From positions 140,901 through 204,900 of the forward strand of contig NZ_WVIE01000008.1 in the NCBI RefSeq assembly GCF_010091945.1: a stretch of 64,000 nt of DNA, in the 5' to 3' direction. Source of the DNA: Myxacorys almedinensis A (GTDB taxonomy: Bacteria; Cyanobacteriota; Cyanobacteriia; Leptolyngbyales; Leptolyngbyaceae). Each line of letters starts with the position of its first letter. The stretch's first letter is position 1. A program made the translations under genes and the position numbers. This document shows, in pieces, positions 61,916 to 64,000 of the stretch. A model generated the notes under the pieces. It saw only the letters and a list, made by a program, of their open reading frames with translations, was not told the origin of the DNA and did not search any database.

Positions 61916-63070
61916 ATGACGGCTCCTGTACTGCAAAACTTTGAAAAACGTGCTCCTCAAACCTTTGAAAAACATATTCCGCTCATTGGAGATATCCATC
62001 AAAAAAGTGCGATCGCTTATCAAATGACACGGGGGATGACTTCAGCAGTTAATGCGGTTCAAATGGCAGTTGCAGAGTCTTATATTGCTGGGGTAGAAGT
62101 GCCTGATTCTGCCTTAAGAGCATTATTTAATACTTGCATGCCGGTCTTTTTTAAGTATTTTCCTTCTCTGCTGGCTCCCTATGAATGGGTCTTAAAAGAA
62201 ACCGATCATTTGGCAGAAGGGTCGCGGGATTTAATGAAAATTCAGTACGACTTGCCTCAAGAAATGTTAAACCCAATGCTAGGCGATGGAGATGTGATTT
62301 ATCCCAAATACAGCATGGGGCTATGGCAAAAAGGAGCCGCCAATCTTGAAGAGGCTCAAAAACACATGATTGATGACATGATTGAGAAAATGGACATTCA
62401 AGATGGGGATAACATCCTAGATTTTGGGTGCGGCTGGGGCTGTGTTCCCAATTATATTTTGTCCAAATTCCCAAATGTTCGGTTTACAGGGCTTAACTTG
62501 AGTCACTGGCAATGTGAATACATGCGTGGCAAAATGCAAGATCCAAAAAGCTTCTTAAGTTCTGATCGATTCACGCTGCATGAAGGGGATCTAAACGACG
62601 CCAAGTTTGAGGATAAATTCGACAAAATTTTGTCTGTTGGGGTGTTTTGCCATGTGGGAAATCTTACCAATTCTTTCCGTAAATTGGCTTCGTTTCTAAC
62701 CGAAAATGGCACCGTTTTTATCCACATCATTACGGTGCGAACGCCCAACAATATCTCCAGTCCATTCACGCACAAATACATCTTTCCCAATGGGCGATAT
62801 TGGAACTATGATGCGGTTCCTAGCCACAACAAAGACTTAAAAACAGTCAATCGATGGTACATGAATGGGATTAACTACCACAAAACATTTGCAGCTTGGT
62901 TAGAAAATTTTGATGCCAATCAGGATCTAGTTAAAGATCTAAACTATGGCACCGACTACGATCGCTTCCGCCGAATTTGGCGCTTTTATCTAATTTGGCT
63001 CGGAACTAATTTTGCTGTGTGCGATGGTGAATGTAACGGGAATGGTCAATATCTTATGGTTCGCACATAA
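61916..63070 (+). CDS. Cyclopropane-fatty-acid-synthase-like SAM methyltransferase
   Basis: A 384-residue class I methyltransferase. The SAM-binding motif is NILDFGCGWGCVPNYILSKFP, followed by FTGLNLSHWQCEYMRGKM, LHEGDLNDAKFEDKFDKILSVGVFCHVGN and the C-terminal AAWLENFDANQDL. This architecture matches CfaS/PUA-type enzymes that methylate or cyclopropanate membrane acyl chains. The start is ATG 61916 with GGAGA upstream. It is divergent from a desaturase, so the double bonds made by that enzyme may be its substrate. Confidence 0.85.
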   Translation: MTAPVLQNFEKRAPQTFEKHIPLIGDIHQKSAIAYQMTRGMTSAVNAVQMAVAESYIAGVEVPDSALRALFNTCMPVFFKYFPSLLAPYEWVLKETDHLAEGSRDLMKIQYDLPQEMLNPMLGDGDVIYPKYSMGLWQKGAANLEEAQKHMIDDMIEKMDIQDGDNILDFGCGWGCVPNYILSKFPNVRFTGLNLSHWQCEYMRGKMQDPKSFLSSDRFTLHEGDLNDAKFEDKFDKILSVGVFCHVGNLTNSFRKLASFLTENGTVFIHIITVRTPNNISSPFTHKYIFPNGRYWNYDAVPSHNKDLKTVNRWYMNGINYHKTFAAWLENFDANQDLVKDLNYGTDYDRFRRIWRFYLIWLGTNFAVCDGECNGNGQYLMVRT

Positions 63071-63235
63071 TCGAGCAATTGCAGTTTTCGCTAGAAGACT
63101 CTAGGGATGAATCGCGTTGGGGATGGGGGGAGTCACAAGGCAGAACTTGATCGTTCTTTAAATACCCTCAAGCGGCAGATGAATTGCGATCGCAAGCTGA
63201 CCACCATACAAGCAGTTTTCAAGTGTTAGTAGATC

Positions 63236-63952
63236 ATGAACACTGCTGAGCTAACACTCCCCCCTGACTCGATTCCTCCCGATTTTCACACCGGCTCAAT
63301 TTTCTTTGTCGGAACGGCAACGGTCATCCTGCGCTATGCCGGGTTCACTATCCTAACCGACCCCAACTTTTTGCACCGAGGCGATCACGTTCATTTAGGA
63401 TATGGCTTAAAATCTGAGCGGCGCACAAATCCGGCGATCGACATTGAGCAATTGCCCCCGATCGACTTCGTGCTGCTCTCCCACAAACACGATGATCACT
63501 TTGATTGCATTGCCGCCGAAAAGTTGGATCACTCTGTCCCAATCGTCACGACTCACCACGCCAGCAAAGCACTCCGGCGGCTCGGCTTTCAGACCCTCTA
63601 TCCACTGTCAACATGGGATGCGTTGACCATTCAAAAAGGAGCCACAACCCTCAAGATCACGTCCATGCCCGGACGCCACGGACCCGGTATTTTGGCAAAA
63701 GCTTTACCTCCCGTGATGGGCAGCATGTTGGAATTTCAGTCACCCGCGCGAGGAACTCGGTTCTGTCTCTACATCACAGGTGACACCCTGGTTTACGATG
63801 AAATCAAAGAAATCCCGAAACGATTTCCTAACATTGATTTAGCTCTGCTGCATCTGGGCGGAACCCAGGTTTTTGGCGTGCTCTTGACTATGGATGCCAA
63901 ACAAGGTGTTGAAGCGATTCAGATTAACGTGAGTTCGACGAACGGAAGGTAG
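63236..63952 (+). CDS. UlaG-like metallo-beta-lactamase-fold hydrolase, probably truncated
   Basis: A 238-residue MBL-fold protein with an intact metal signature LSHKHDDHFD (H-x-H-x-D-H) and GDTLVYDEI. It reads through LLHLGGTQVFGVLLTMDAKQGVEAIQI and then ends in an unrelated NVSSTNGR. Relatives normally continue about 45-60 residues with a final metal-binding H-Y-N-D-Y segment. That part is missing, so it is likely a broken copy. The last 48 bp of the window show nothing. Confidence 0.75.
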   Translation: MNTAELTLPPDSIPPDFHTGSIFFVGTATVILRYAGFTILTDPNFLHRGDHVHLGYGLKSERRTNPAIDIEQLPPIDFVLLSHKHDDHFDCIAAEKLDHSVPIVTTHHASKALRRLGFQTLYPLSTWDALTIQKGATTLKITSMPGRHGPGILAKALPPVMGSMLEFQSPARGTRFCLYITGDTLVYDEIKEIPKRFPNIDLALLHLGGTQVFGVLLTMDAKQGVEAIQINVSSTNGR

Positions 63953-64000
63953 CGCAAAAAGAAAGCTGAGACTACGTTTGAAAGAGTTGTAAAATTCCTT

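Noticed and set aside
1..64000. CRISPR array or phage gene cluster
   Set aside because: No regular spacer-repeat pattern and no cas, capsid, terminase or tail genes were seen; the direct repeats have two units only.

Overview
The window looks like chromosomal DNA of a cyanobacterium, probably a filamentous or Leptolyngbya-like type (the genus is an inference). The reasons are the constant recurrence of the HIP1 octamer GCGATCGC in genes and spacers, many cyanobacteria-typical proteins (Uma2 nucleases, PRC-barrel/DUF2382 stress proteins, an AMIN-domain TonB receptor pair, GHL10 with SLH repeats, delta-9 and His-box desaturases) and several dispersed MITE-like repeats. No transposase, CRISPR array, rRNA or replication origin was seen. 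One tRNA was found: tRNA-Ser(GGA).

Layout. 1-25.4 kb is mostly housekeeping: a broken J-domain gene, mscS, alr, an HNH nuclease, a DHH phosphoesterase, sixA, a tandem MarR gene, a KDPG-type aldolase, two DUF2382 proteins, ribF, a MoxR ATPase, Uma2, cysteine synthase, a thioredoxin-like 2Fe-2S protein, a YgfZ-like protein, fmt, a ferredoxin, tRNA-Ser, DUF427, an APC permease, queD-queE and mnmG. Interspersed are three decayed Uma2 genes and short inverted-repeat elements.

25.5-48 kb is an accessory island for siderophore iron. It holds two copies of one gene set: exporter-fold ABC transporter, AraC/PchR-type regulator, AMIN-TonB-dependent receptor, lipoprotein siderophore-binding protein and the Cys-rich DUF1636 protein, each set with an Rpn/PD-(D/E)XK nuclease. 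Between them (33.6-38.7 kb) lie fragments of at least one more copy: the 5' end of an ABC gene, an AraC start, 3' ends of the binding-protein gene, three broken DUF1636 copies and a relic operator. Toxin-antitoxin genes, intact and broken, are packed into the same interval. The second set is interrupted by a DUF559 endonuclease gene framed by inverted copies of a G/C-rich repeat. A Fur-box candidate and a 12-bp direct repeat (AACGCTAGACGG-like) upstream of the second-set genes suggest joint control by Fur and the AraC regulators.

48-64 kb returns to ordinary genes: a sensor-like protein, a GHL10/SLH surface protein, a CsgG-like lipoprotein-type protein, SUI1, a ProA-like protein lacking the catalytic cysteine, a delta-9 desaturase with a clear terminator, an aluminium-resistance/PLP protein, S4 RNA-binding, a degenerate metallo-beta-lactamase protein, pterin dehydratase, a RodZ-like HTH protein, and a divergent desaturase / cyclopropane-synthase-like methyltransferase pair involved in lipid modification. 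The last gene (a UlaG-like hydrolase) appears truncated.

Functional logic: iron-siderophore complexes would bind the TonB receptor, pass to the lipoprotein, and be moved by a transporter that is either the exporter-fold ABC protein or one encoded elsewhere; DUF1636 could act on iron release. This route is inferred from gene content, not shown by the sequence.
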